Origin: a virus
Length of the DNA stretch: 38,454 nucleotides
IMG/VR virus record: IMGVR_UViG_3300046516_000176
Location: 1-38,454 of that record
Direction: 5' to 3' (one strand)
In this document: positions 8,690-15,869 of the stretch, piece after piece
Position numbering within the stretch: position 1 is the stretch's first letter
How the letters are laid out: each line of letters begins with the position of its first letter
Position numbers and translations under genes: made by a program
The notes under the pieces: generated by a model
What the model saw: only the letters and a program-made list of their open reading frames with translations
Told to the model about the DNA's origin: nothing
The model's database searches: none

Positions 8690-8925
8690 ACCTCATCCTT
8701 CGCTATCTCATGAACTGGCTGATTCTGCTGGATCAGGCGCTCAACACGCTCGCGGCAGGATCGCCCAACGAAACGATCAGCGAGCGCGCGGCGAAGGCAC
8801 GCAACGCCGGCCGCAAATGGGGCTGTGTGCTTTGCCGGTTCCTAAACTGGATCAACCCAGGCCACTGCGACAACGCTCTCACATCAACCATCGGCGACGA
8901 CGCCATCATTCCTGACGGGAAATAG
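8686..8925 (+). CDS. small conserved phage protein of the lysis cassette (79 aa)
   Basis: Belongs to a small family often found next to phage lysis genes. The recognisable parts are LMNWLILLDQALNTLAAGSP and ETISERAAKARNAGRKWG, then a Cys/Trp-rich tail. The first 20 residues are hydrophobic and could associate with a membrane. Databases sometimes label such proteins as helicases, which the sequence does not support. The start overlaps the previous stop (ATGA). Function is unknown; the location suggests a role in or near lysis. Confidence 0.7.
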   Translation: MNLILRYLMNWLILLDQALNTLAAGSPNETISERAAKARNAGRKWGCVLCRFLNWINPGHCDNALTSTIGDDAIIPDGK

Positions 8926-8928
8926 ATC

Positions 8929-9993
8929 ATGAAAAAGATTATTTGCGCATTCATCGCGCTTTATTCGGCTTTCGCGTTTAGCGCAACGCTCAATCCGATT
9001 CAGTTGCTCAATCCTGCGGGCTCCTCGAGCGGTCAAGCTATCGTCTCGACGGGCGCATCGACGGCGCCGACATGGGGCAATGTGACACTCGGCGGATTGC
9101 AGGCGATCGCAGCAAATACCCTCATCGGTAATGCGACCGGATCCACTGCTAGTCCGACCGCGATCACGGTGGCAGGATGCAACGGCGCCGCTCAGGCTCT
9201 GCAATGGACGAACGGATCAGGATTCGGATGCAACTCTTCCGTCGCGACATCCGGTGCGAATACCAATATTACGAGCCTGAATTCCCCCGCGCTGGGCGCA
9301 GCAACTGCTACGACGGCTGCGGCAGGTACAAATACCACCCAGGTTGCCACGACTGCATTTGTACAAGGCATCAACGCTGGTCGGCTGCTCAACGTCCAGG
9401 TGTTCACGTCAAGCGGAACGTACACGCCGACGAGCGGCACGAACAAAGTCATAGTTGAGGTGCAGGCGCCTGGCGGTGGCGGTGGCGGTGTAGCGGCATC
9501 CTCAACGGGGCAAAACGCTATCGCGCAGGCCGGAAGCGGCGGGAGCTATGCAGAGATCTACTGGGCAAGCCCCGCGAGCACGACGGTAACAATCGGCGCG
9601 GTCGGAAGCGCAGGGGCTGCCGGAATAAACGCAGGCGGAACGGGTGGTGCGACGAGCGTCGGGTCCGTTGTTTCTTGCCCGGGAGGGGTTGGTGGGGCGG
9701 GCTCGGCGGGGCAAGCATCCGGCTTCACGCAGAACGGCGCGGCTGCTCCCGCTAATTGCACGATCTCCGGAGCAACGGTTATTCGAAACGTGGCGGGTGC
9801 AACTTCCGCGCCGGTGACGAACATGTCGTCAGCTGCTGCGTATCCGGTGAAGGGTGGGTATGCCGCCATGGGCTACAACACCAATGGCGGCAATGGATCA
9901 GGAGGCGATGGTGCGGCCATCCCCGCCAGCACGGGTGCGGCGGCCGGTATCACTGGGGTTGGTGGGAAAGTCATCTTCTACGAATATAACTGA
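8929..9993 (+). CDS. Gly-rich fibre/adhesin-like protein with a signal peptide (354 aa)
   Basis: Begins with a standard Sec signal peptide (MKKIICAFIALYSAFAFSA, likely cut near residue 19), unusual for a virion protein. Residues 20-165 are Ala/Thr/Ser/Asn-rich repeats of the kind seen in phage tail fibres (LNPAGSSSGQAIVSTGAS, then TNTTQVATTAFVQG). From about 170 a glycine-rich domain follows (VIVEVQAPGGGGGG and many GG/GAG turns), similar to the Gly-rich receptor-binding tips of some phage adhesins. It may be an exported accessory fibre or a cell-surface protein made late in infection. Weak ribosome site (GGGA). The last 96 bp overlap the convergent acyltransferase gene. Confidence 0.7.
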   Translation: MKKIICAFIALYSAFAFSATLNPIQLLNPAGSSSGQAIVSTGASTAPTWGNVTLGGLQAIAANTLIGNATGSTASPTAITVAGCNGAAQALQWTNGSGFGCNSSVATSGANTNITSLNSPALGAATATTAAAGTNTTQVATTAFVQGINAGRLLNVQVFTSSGTYTPTSGTNKVIVEVQAPGGGGGGVAASSTGQNAIAQAGSGGSYAEIYWASPASTTVTIGAVGSAGAAGINAGGTGGATSVGSVVSCPGGVGGAGSAGQASGFTQNGAAAPANCTISGATVIRNVAGATSAPVTNMSSAAAYPVKGGYAAMGYNTNGGNGSGGDGAAIPASTGAAAGITGVGGKVIFYEYN

Positions 9994-11190
9994 TCGACGG
10001 CGCGGCAGCAGCAACTTGCGCATCAATCGCCGCGCCGGCATCTCGAAGTATCGGTGTGTTCCAAGCGAAATCACGGCAATGGCTGCAAGCACAATCAGAG
10101 TGCGCACCGCGATAATCACCAGATTGTCGATAGCCGGCGCAAACGGAGAAGTAGGCGCCGACTTGTCGATCACAATCAGATGCAGCAGGTACATTGAATA
10201 GCTTGCCTCGCCTAGCGCCACTATCGGCGCGACTGAAAGCGGCTTAGGCTCGTAGCGCGCGCAGCAGAACACGATTACGGATATCGCCGGCAACAAGCCA
10301 ACACTCCACACCGCCCGCTGCGCATCGATGCTTATCAACTCGCTGCGAAACACGAACAGGCCGACATTAATCAGGGCGAGCGTGAGCGCGGCCAATCCAA
10401 TGATCCGCTCGCGCAGGGACGGTAGTCTCTCACTGATCGAATTGAACGCTTGCGCAATCGCGCATCCAGTCAAAAACTCAAATACGCGCGGGTATGGAGC
10501 AATGTACTTGAACCAGTCGGAGAAGATCTCGTTTGGTATCGCCAGCGGGTTCTCAACGACGCCGATTCTTGCCGCCAGATAATCAATCGTTGCAGTGTGG
10601 TGCATGATCAGCGACAGCAGAGCGGCTGACGCCACGATGATCACCACGGTGATCGCCAGAGAGTGTCGCCCACCAGCGCGCCGCATCATAAGCAGGCAGA
10701 TTAGCGGGTACGTCAGATACAGAAAAAACTCCGTACTGATCGACCACGCAACGTTCGTGAAGTTGTACGGGAACGCGATCGGATGGTTTCCGACGAAGCC
10801 GTAGAACCAGCTCTGTGTAGCCGTCAGCGTGTACGGCAGCGCGGCGAAATAGCTGGCGCGCTCGTCTGGCTGGTACAAAAACCAGTTTCCGGAACTCACG
10901 TCATACACAATGAGAGCGAGCAGGAGCGGGTAGAGGCGACTGAATCGAGCGACGCCGAAAGCGTACAGGCCGCGAATCGACGTAACCGAGTGCGAGTAGT
11001 TGTAGTGAATGATGAAGCCGCTCATGACGAAGAAGAGCGACATTCCTACAAATGCAAGCTGGTGCATCGATTCGAAGAATGGAACGCCAGTCTTCAGCTT
11101 GAAGAACGTCGGCCACAGGTGATCCATCACGATCGCCGCAGCAGCGGCAAATCTCAAGCCGGTCAGCGCCGGCAGATCCTGTCGTTTCAT
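9898..11190 (-). CDS. acyltransferase family 3 membrane protein (430 aa), O-antigen modification candidate
   Basis: Multi-spanning inner-membrane acyltransferase of the OafA/acyltransferase-3 type, which moves acetyl or other acyl groups to surface sugars. The N-terminus has the family signature LPALTGLRFAAAAAIVMDHL with the catalytic-type His, then MSLFFVMSGFIIHY and about ten hydrophobic helices. The C-terminal 40 residues are charged and encoded antisense to the fibre-like gene (96-bp overlap). Located just after the late genes on the opposite strand, with its own promoter candidate at 11436-11463, it fits a lysogenic-conversion gene altering O-antigen and phage adsorption. It is transcribed with the RMF-like gene upstream. 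Confidence 0.88.
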   Translation of the reverse strand: MKRQDLPALTGLRFAAAAAIVMDHLWPTFFKLKTGVPFFESMHQLAFVGMSLFFVMSGFIIHYNYSHSVTSIRGLYAFGVARFSRLYPLLLALIVYDVSSGNWFLYQPDERASYFAALPYTLTATQSWFYGFVGNHPIAFPYNFTNVAWSISTEFFLYLTYPLICLLMMRRAGGRHSLAITVVIIVASAALLSLIMHHTATIDYLAARIGVVENPLAIPNEIFSDWFKYIAPYPRVFEFLTGCAIAQAFNSISERLPSLRERIIGLAALTLALINVGLFVFRSELISIDAQRAVWSVGLLPAISVIVFCCARYEPKPLSVAPIVALGEASYSMYLLHLIVIDKSAPTSPFAPAIDNLVIIAVRTLIVLAAIAVISLGTHRYFEMPARRLMRKLLLPRRRSVIFVEDDFPTNPSDTGRRTRAGGDGRTIAS

Positions 11191-11198
11191 TGGAACAC

Positions 11199-11393
11199 CT
11201 ACCAGACATACATCCAGTCATCAGCCGAGTCATAGCCCTTTTGCCATGACCGGTTTTCCATGGTTCCCTTCGGGTATGGGTTGTCGCCGGGGTTGCCATC
11301 AGCGAACGCTCTTTTCCCTTCGTTGACAATATCTTCTATGAGCGCTGGCCGCCTCAGGATTCTGCCCCATAAAGACCGATTCGATTCAGTCAT
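11199..11393 (-). CDS. RMF-like (ribosome modulation factor-type) small protein (64 aa)
   Basis: The C-terminal half shows the pattern of ribosome modulation factor and related small phage proteins: EGKRAFADGNPGDNPYP, then RSWQKGYDSADDW (Gly-x-x-Ala, NPY, Trp-x-x-Gly). True RMF dimerises ribosomes in stationary phase; whether this version binds ribosomes is unknown. ATG 11393 is preferred over an in-frame ATG at 11444, which lacks a ribosome site and would overlap the promoter. It lies 8 nt upstream of the acyltransferase gene on the same strand, so both may be expressed in the lysogen. A second RMF-like protein is encoded at 15265-15411. Confidence 0.65.
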   Translation of the reverse strand: MTESNRSLWGRILRRPALIEDIVNEGKRAFADGNPGDNPYPKGTMENRSWQKGYDSADDWMYVW

Positions 11394-11435
11394 TTTTACC
11401 CGTCCCGAATGAAAAGCTTTGTTTTTGCTCGCCGG

Positions 11436-11463
11436 ATGATACATCAGACTTGACTGCGGTCAT
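11436..11463 (-). promoter_or_regulatory. candidate sigma-70 promoter for the RMF-like/acyltransferase pair
   Basis: On the minus strand, ATGACC (11458-11463) and TATCAT (11436-11441) are separated by 16 bp; the -10 matches consensus at five of six positions. It lies about 43 nt upstream of ATG 11393 and carries none of the switch operators, so expression would not depend on the repressor. Confidence 0.45.
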
Positions 11464-11482
11464 CCCGCCTAGAATGCCCGGC

Positions 11483-11710
11483 ATGGAAGACGCCACAACC
11501 AACGCCACCGAATACCTGCTCGAGCGGGCCGCGATCATGGAAATTGACGGCGGCCTGAAACGGTACGATGCAGAGTTCTATGCTGTCGTGGCGACGTGGC
11601 GATTCTGTCAGCGCACGGGCGCGCGGGAACCATCGGCGCTGAGCTACAAATACCGCAGCCGCGGCTTTACGGGCGATGAAGCCCGTGAGCCGGGCGAGAA
11701 GCGCGATTAA
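11483..11710 (+). CDS. small hypothetical protein (75 aa)
   Basis: Isolated rightward gene between two leftward transcription units. The N-terminal part, ERAAIMEIDGGLKRYDAE, is a motif I recognise from small unannotated proteins in phages and plasmids. The function is unknown. The start is uncertain: ATG 11483 and ATG 11474 are close together and neither has a strong ribosome site. The last four bases overlap the convergent end of the integrase gene. The C-terminus is Arg/Glu-rich and probably disordered. Confidence 0.55.
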   Translation: MEDATTNATEYLLERAAIMEIDGGLKRYDAEFYAVVATWRFCQRTGAREPSALSYKYRSRGFTGDEAREPGEKRD

Positions 11711-13314
11711 CCTCGCGCGTGCAACAGCACGCGACGCCTACAAATTACAAATCCTGTCCCCGCAACCGAATTTGTAGGCGTGCCGCCTGAAGCAATCAGA
11801 AGCCGTTGGGCGGCACTCTCATACTCGGCGAAGATCTGCTCCCCATCTGCAACAATCCGGATTTCCCCAAATAGCTGAGCCACGATTTTCCGCGCTCGCT
11901 CAACGTCTCCTTCAAGCTCCGCCTTCAAGTCCATCAGCTTTTTCTTGAAGCGCGCGACGATCTTGTCTGCCGGTTCCTCTTTCGCTGCGATCGGCACCGG
12001 CAACGCAACCAGTTTCTTTTTCTCAGCTTCAGCAGCGCGAAGACGCGCGACTATCGCATCGGACGATCCGACCTGTGCGAGTGCGTCGACCAGCCTTCCG
12101 ATCTCTGCGTCGAGCGCTTCGCGGCGCTTGCGGATCTCTGCGCCAGTGTCGCGGTGCGCGCGGCTGCGCTCCTGTAGCGCTGCACGCAGACGCCGCTCAA
12201 GATCGCGCTGCGTGGCCGGCGACAACAGTTCATCGCGCAGATCGCCGAGCAACCTGACATCAGCTTTGTCGCGCGGGAAGCGGATGCCAGCGCACACCGC
12301 AGGCCCGCGATCGTGCCGCGCGGTGCAGCCGTAGAAGCGCTTGTCGATGGCGACGACCGAGCCGCCGCAGTGCGGGCAGCGCATGAGGCCGCCGAGCAAT
12401 GTGCGGGTAGGGCGCCCGCGTCCTTTTCCTGGCTTTGCGCGCTTCGTGTCGATGTAATGGCGTGCGGCGGTCCACAGGTCATCGCTGACAATGCGCAACT
12501 CGGGCACTTCGGCCACCTTCCATTCATCGCGCGGGCGCTCGACGCGCTGACGCTTGCCAGTGTCAGGATCTTTCAACCACTGCGAGCGATTCCAGATCAG
12601 GCGGCCGGCATACAGTTCGTTGTTGAGAATGCCGCTTCCCTTGTTCGGGCAACCGTATAGCGCCGAGACTGCCCAGCTTCCCCCACGCGGCGACGCGATG
12701 TTACGTGCATTCAACTCGTGCGCGATCTTCTGAACACTCCATCCATCGGTGATGAACTTCGCGTAGATCCAGCGCACCCACTGCGCCTCGACGTTGTTGA
12801 CGACGTACCTGCTGCCAGCGTCGGTCTTCTCGATGTCGTATCCGTAGCTGGCGCCGCCGGCGATGAAGCCGCGCTCGAACTGGCCGGACTGGCCGCGGTG
12901 CGTCTTGTGCCGCAGATCGTCGAGATACAGCTCGTTGATCATGCCGCGCACGCCGCGCATGATCTTGCGCGCGCCCATCTGGCTATCGTAGCCATCTGCC
13001 ACGCCGACTATGCGCAGCCCGCGGTGCTCGAGGCGGCGAACGATGCGCTCCTGTTCTACCTGGTCGCGCGAGAGTCGATCAAGCCCCTCCACGATCAACA
13101 CGTCGAACCGGTCGGCGAGCGCGTCGGCCAACAGGTGCGAACCACCCGGGCGCGCCGCGACCGGCACGCTGCCCGATACGCCTTCGTCGCGGTACTGGCC
13201 GACGACCGTCATACCCTCGGCCGCCGCGCGCGACGTGCACACGCGGATCTGGTCGGCGACGGACGTCTCGCGCTGCTTGTCGGTCGAGAAGCGGGAATAG
13301 ATCAGTGCACGCAT
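11707..13314 (-). CDS. int: large serine recombinase, phage integrase (535 aa)
   Basis: Serine integrase that should insert and excise the phage genome. Order of domains: resolvase catalytic domain (about 1-150) with YSRFSTDKQ containing nucleophile Ser10 and GLDRLSRDQ; recombinase domain (about 160-270); zinc ribbon (CPHCGG, later Cys in TARHDRGPAVC); a long Arg/Lys/Glu-rich coiled coil (about 375-480). ATG 13314 is chosen because a longer frame to 13425 adds an Arg-rich stretch unlike the family. It overlaps the upstream small gene by 13 bp. The last 25 codons lie in a 48-bp inverted-repeat structure that looks like attP, so integration would change the enzyme's C-terminus. It is the last gene of the leftward early operon. 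Confidence 0.93.
   Translation of the reverse strand: MRALIYSRFSTDKQRETSVADQIRVCTSRAAAEGMTVVGQYRDEGVSGSVPVAARPGGSHLLADALADRFDVLIVEGLDRLSRDQVEQERIVRRLEHRGLRIVGVADGYDSQMGARKIMRGVRGMINELYLDDLRHKTHRGQSGQFERGFIAGGASYGYDIEKTDAGSRYVVNNVEAQWVRWIYAKFITDGWSVQKIAHELNARNIASPRGGSWAVSALYGCPNKGSGILNNELYAGRLIWNRSQWLKDPDTGKRQRVERPRDEWKVAEVPELRIVSDDLWTAARHYIDTKRAKPGKGRGRPTRTLLGGLMRCPHCGGSVVAIDKRFYGCTARHDRGPAVCAGIRFPRDKADVRLLGDLRDELLSPATQRDLERRLRAALQERSRAHRDTGAEIRKRREALDAEIGRLVDALAQVGSSDAIVARLRAAEAEKKKLVALPVPIAAKEEPADKIVARFKKKLMDLKAELEGDVERARKIVAQLFGEIRIVADGEQIFAEYESAAQRLLIASGGTPTNSVAGTGFVICRRRVLLHARG
11734..11781. other. candidate attP with tRNA-fMet-like core
   Basis: A perfect 13-bp inverted repeat, ACGCCTACAAATT (11734-11746) and AATTTGTAGGCGT (11769-11781), flanks 22 bp. 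Total length is 48 bp, the usual size of a serine-integrase attP. The centred 20 bp CAAATCCTGTCCCCGCAACC (11748-11767) read as the T-loop and acceptor strand of initiator tRNA-Met; the E. coli gene differs at two T-stem positions in my recollection. It lies inside the integrase 3' coding end. The exact crossover dinucleotide is not known; the symmetry centre is TC at 11757-11758. Confidence 0.7.
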
Positions 13315-13451
13315 TCTGTTTGTGTTGATTCTTGTGCGGATTGTTGGCGGATGCGGTCCTCGGCGCGCTCGGCGAGAATGTCGTCGGCAACACGCTCGGC
13401 TAGGAAGTCGAGCAGGTCGGACCATGCATCAGGATTCTTTTCGGCGAACAT
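13302..13451 (-). CDS. small acidic helical protein upstream of integrase (49 aa)
   Basis: Short gene directly upstream of and overlapping the integrase (13 bp). ATG 13451 follows a GGGGGTG ribosome site. The protein is a predicted amphipathic helix rich in Asp, Glu, Ala and Arg (DAWSDLLDFLAERVADDILA), then a polar tail. Its tight coupling to int suggests a partner or regulator such as a recombination directionality factor, but nothing in the sequence proves that. No family recognised. Confidence 0.6.
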   Translation of the reverse strand: MFAEKNPDAWSDLLDFLAERVADDILAERAEDRIRQQSAQESTQTECVH

Positions 13452-13452
13452 G

Positions 13453-13521
13453 TTACACCCCCGCTGAAATGCCCCAGTTACGGGCAGTCGTTGCGATCAC
13501 CTTCTGTGCCGCTTCAATCAC
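13453..13521 (-). CDS. 22-codon coupling ORF (possible leader peptide)
   Basis: GTG 13521 overlaps the stop of the upstream HTH gene (GTGA) and the frame runs 22 codons to TAA, one nucleotide before the ATG of the next gene. It would encode a short helix (VIEAAQKVIATTARNWGISA). It keeps ribosomes moving through an otherwise untranslated gap. It could be a real micropeptide, a coupling ORF or chance. Confidence 0.3.
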   Translation of the reverse strand: MIEAAQKVIATTARNWGISAGV

Positions 13522-13937
13522 GTTCTAGCCTCGTATGGTCCGAACAGCGCCGCGATGAACGGATCGCGGAACGCCGGCCGCGCCAGTTCTCGTTTGGTGC
13601 GCTCAAGTCGATCAGCTTCCAGTTTTTCAAGCTCACGCTTGGTGATCGAGTACAGGCGTTTCTTTGCAAGCTTCTGATCCCGGGATTGTCGCGCTGGCCT
13701 GGGTTTGTCGACTCCATCGCCAAACTTGTATGCCGCGACATGCCTAAGCGACTTGCCGGCCATCAGCGGTCGCCAGTCGCCTATGTAGACACGCTTCTGC
13801 ACGATGAGGGTTGCGATTGCCCGACTGATGCAGGGTTTCGACAGACCCGTTTTCTCCATGATTTCGGATATGGTCATCGGAGAGTCACTGATGCTTCTGC
13901 CGATGCGCTCGATGTTGTCGTGTCTGATACCCATCAT
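13518..13937 (-). CDS. winged-helix DNA-binding protein (139 aa)
   Basis: Predicted regulator with a helix-turn-helix near residues 17-55: MTISEIMEKTGLSKPCISRA followed by an IGDW wing-like turn. The C-terminal half is Lys/Arg-rich and helical (SITKRELEKLEADRLERTKR). The start ATG 13937 overlaps the stop of the preceding gene; ATG 13934 is equally possible. It lies two genes upstream of the integrase and could control integrase or accessory expression. Target and ligand are unknown. Confidence 0.65.
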   Translation of the reverse strand: MMGIRHDNIERIGRSISDSPMTISEIMEKTGLSKPCISRAIATLIVQKRVYIGDWRPLMAGKSLRHVAAYKFGDGVDKPRPARQSRDQKLAKKRLYSITKRELEKLEADRLERTKRELARPAFRDPFIAALFGPYEART

Positions 13938-14164
13938 TCCCCCGATTCCTTTTGAGACAGAGCGCGTATAGCGTCGGCAGCCTCTGCCCTGATCTTTGCG
14001 TATTCCGTCCAATCAGCGGATCGATTGTGGGGATAAATAGCCGCAGCCGCTTCCTCCAGCGCCGAGCGGCGGATCTCTCGTGCAAACGCAATCGCCTGCG
14101 GGTCGGTGGTCTCGCCGTGTATGTTGTGCCGCACGGCCAGAACGATGATTTCGTAGTCAGTCAT
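13934..14164 (-). CDS. small hypothetical phage protein (76 aa)
   Basis: ATG 14164 is used because it overlaps the previous gene's end by 8 bp in the usual style of this operon; a longer frame to 14305 would lie within that gene. The protein is helical and charged (AFAREIRRSALEEAAAAIYP then YAKIRAEAADAIRALSQKE), a form common among small accessory proteins of Burkholderia phages. It has no membrane segment or recognised domain. Function unknown. Confidence 0.6.
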   Translation of the reverse strand: MTDYEIIVLAVRHNIHGETTDPQAIAFAREIRRSALEEAAAAIYPHNRSADWTEYAKIRAEAADAIRALSQKESGE

Positions 14165-14717
14165 CCTTCTCTCCCGCTTTGTGTTGGGACAGGGCGGCGT
14201 CGATAGCGGCATCAAGCCCATCATTGAGATGCGGATTCCACGAGCCGAACACATCTCGCACGGACAAATCGCCTTCATCACGAAGCCACCGGTATCGCTC
14301 CGCATCCTTCCTCAATCCCTCTGATTGAGCGGATGCGTACAGTGGGAAAACGGCATGGCCCACTGCTCGCCACTGATCCCGTTCATGCTCATACCCGGTC
14401 GCACGATAGACTTCGCCATTGTCGTCAGCGATGAACCACGCCACCGGCTGCGCATCGACGGCTGGCGCTACAGCCGCGAGCTGCGCTTCGAGTTCGGCTA
14501 TGCGGGCGTTTGCGGCATTGTGTTCGGCCTTCCAATACTCCGCAGTCCGGCGCGCATCCAAAATCTGATCGGCTTGCTGCTCGATAATGGCGGCGTCTGC
14601 CTTTATGCGCCGTGCGGCTTCATGTCCGCGGTGAACGTACTGAAGCATCGTCAGGTCGCTGCTCATGACCATTTCGACGGGCATCTGCAAGACGCCGAGT
14701 AGCATCAAATCACTCAT
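14157..14717 (-). CDS. coiled-coil accessory protein (186 aa)
   Basis: Hypothetical protein typical of phage accessory regions. Residues about 25-85 form a coiled coil (ARRIKADAAIIEQQADQILD then AANARIAELEAQLAAV). A short beta segment follows (PVAWFIADDNGEVYRATGY), then KDAERYRWLRD and a C-terminal DAAIDAAL motif that recurs in unrelated phage proteins of the Ea22 type. The start overlaps the next upstream stop (ATGA at 14714-14717). Function unknown. Confidence 0.65.
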   Translation of the reverse strand: MSDLMLLGVLQMPVEMVMSSDLTMLQYVHRGHEAARRIKADAAIIEQQADQILDARRTAEYWKAEHNAANARIAELEAQLAAVAPAVDAQPVAWFIADDNGEVYRATGYEHERDQWRAVGHAVFPLYASAQSEGLRKDAERYRWLRDEGDLSVRDVFGSWNPHLNDGLDAAIDAALSQHKAGEKDD

Positions 14718-15268
14718 TTCGTCTCTCCGCTTGCTGATTGAGCGGCGTTCTTATACAGAGCCTTGTGGGCAATCCGGCACATTTCTACCGCTGTGCCGGG
14801 CGTGTATTTGGCATAGCGAGATATGGCTAGAAGCGCCTCGGCGTAGCGCTCGAAGGCCGCATCGCGCGCATCATCCGTGAGCGCTGTCTGCGCTGGCGGG
14901 GCGGCGTTCGCGTTCAAATAGACCGGAAGTTTGCCGTAGGGAAGCGCGGGAGCGGCCTCATTCGGCTCGAACGATACAGTGCCAAACGAACGGTGTAACC
15001 AGCCCGCGCAAGTATCAGCGGATACCGCCTCCGCACCCTGCGCCACATTGGCGGAAGGGGCGCGGTCGATTTGCTCAACGATCTTGACAGCGGGCTTGTA
15101 CATTTCCAGCGCTTCGGTCCAGTCAGCGTGAGTCAAGTTCTTTTCCTGTTGGCCGCCGCACCACTCGACTTGAAGGCCGAGGGCTTTGCACAGAATCTCG
15201 ATTTCGCCGCAGATGGCGGACTTACCCGAGCCGACGCGGCCCGATACGGTAACGGTGACTTCGCTCAT
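14714..15268 (-). CDS. small P-loop protein of unknown function (184 aa)
   Basis: The N-terminus carries a Walker A motif, GRVGSGKSA, after a beta strand, so the first 60 residues may bind a nucleotide. The segment LTHADWTEALEMYKP is shared by a common phage family that I recognise but cannot name. There is no clear Walker B. The C-terminal half looks Ea22-like (DDARDAAFERYAEALLAISR). ATG 15268 is preferred to ATG 15274: it overlaps the upstream stop and has GAGG at 8 nt, whereas 15274 has only 2 nt spacing. It may be a truncated kinase-like fold fused to an accessory tail. Confidence 0.6.
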   Translation of the reverse strand: MSEVTVTVSGRVGSGKSAICGEIEILCKALGLQVEWCGGQQEKNLTHADWTEALEMYKPAVKIVEQIDRAPSANVAQGAEAVSADTCAGWLHRSFGTVSFEPNEAAPALPYGKLPVYLNANAAPPAQTALTDDARDAAFERYAEALLAISRYAKYTPGTAVEMCRIAHKALYKNAAQSASGETK

Positions 15269-15411
15269 TTCCATTTCCTCACAGATTCAAAACCTTGTTT
15301 CCATGCGGTGAACAGCGGGCTACGCACGCTGTAGCGGCATTGCGTCCAGTCGTAACCCTTCAGGGCGTGGTTTCGACCTTCTTCGAATGCCTCTTTCTGT
15401 TCGTTGCTCAT
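15265..15411 (-). CDS. second RMF-like small protein (48 aa)
   Basis: Forty-eight residues with the same layout as the protein at 11199-11393 and as ribosome modulation factor: EEGRNHALKGYDWTQCRYSV then TAWKQGFESVRKW. The Gly/Ala spacing, the aromatic after the turn and the Trp-x-x-Gly repeat are kept. It overlaps both neighbours by 4 bp, so it is a coupled member of the leftward early operon, made during lytic growth or induction rather than in the lysogen. Whether it acts on ribosomes is unknown. Confidence 0.65.
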   Translation of the reverse strand: MSNEQKEAFEEGRNHALKGYDWTQCRYSVRSPLFTAWKQGFESVRKWK

Positions 15412-15869
15412 TGCGGATCACCTGCGCTTGATGCCACATTGGCGGAAGTTGATGCGGCGCGGGCGTAGAGCGCGCGGCCTCTGCCGAGCCATGTCCACGC
15501 TACCGTAGGGGCAAACTGCCAACCGTGCAGATCGTCGTGCGTGATAAACCCGACTTCGGTCAACGCCCCGCGCTCGTCCTGCTCGACCGATGGCGCAGGC
15601 TTGCTTGCTTCGAGCAGGAACATCGCCTTGCCGTTCAGGTTCTCTTTGGCGTATGTCTTGAACTTCGAACCGTCTGGCTCCCAAACTCCGACCTCGCGAT
15701 ACGATGGTTTGTCGATAGCGGCAGGCTGGCGGGCGAGCAACGCGCGGGCGAAGTTTAGGGCACCGTCGCCGTTCAGCCATCCATCTGAATGCGCGTATCG
15801 ACTGGCTATCTCGATTAGTTGTTCGTCAGTCAGCATATCTGCTCCGAGCTTGCTGGTAGTGGCGGTCAT
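15408..15869 (-). CDS. Ea22-like accessory protein (153 aa)
   Basis: N-terminal segment MLTDEQLIEIASRYAHSDGW and FARALLAR are the modular pieces common to Ea22/Ead-type phage proteins. The middle carries a short beta region (EVGFITHDDLHGWQF) and the end is Ala/Ser-rich. Starts at ATG 15869 with 4-bp overlap of the upstream gene; ATG 15836 (residue 12) is an alternative. Such proteins vary strongly between related phages, and their role is not known. Confidence 0.6.
   Translation of the reverse strand: MTATTSKLGADMLTDEQLIEIASRYAHSDGWLNGDGALNFARALLARQPAAIDKPSYREVGVWEPDGSKFKTYAKENLNGKAMFLLEASKPAPSVEQDERGALTEVGFITHDDLHGWQFAPTVAWTWLGRGRALYARAASTSANVASSAGDPQ

Noticed and set aside
8929-11190. Diversity-generating retroelement near the fibre genes, as in Bordetella phage BPP-1
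   Set aside because: No reverse transcriptase gene and no template/variable repeat pair were seen.
11450-11475. Rightward promoter TTGACT...TAGAAT
   Set aside because: The spacer is 14 bp, too short for sigma-70; only the leftward boxes here have acceptable spacing.
11747-11768. Possible tRNA gene
   Set aside because: Only the T-loop and acceptor 3' half of a tRNA are present; no anticodon arm or D arm, so it is an attachment core and not a gene.
13315-13425. Longer integrase start at 13425
   Set aside because: The added 37 residues are Arg/Pro-rich, unlike the family, and lie over the small upstream gene; ATG 13314 begins the canonical catalytic domain.
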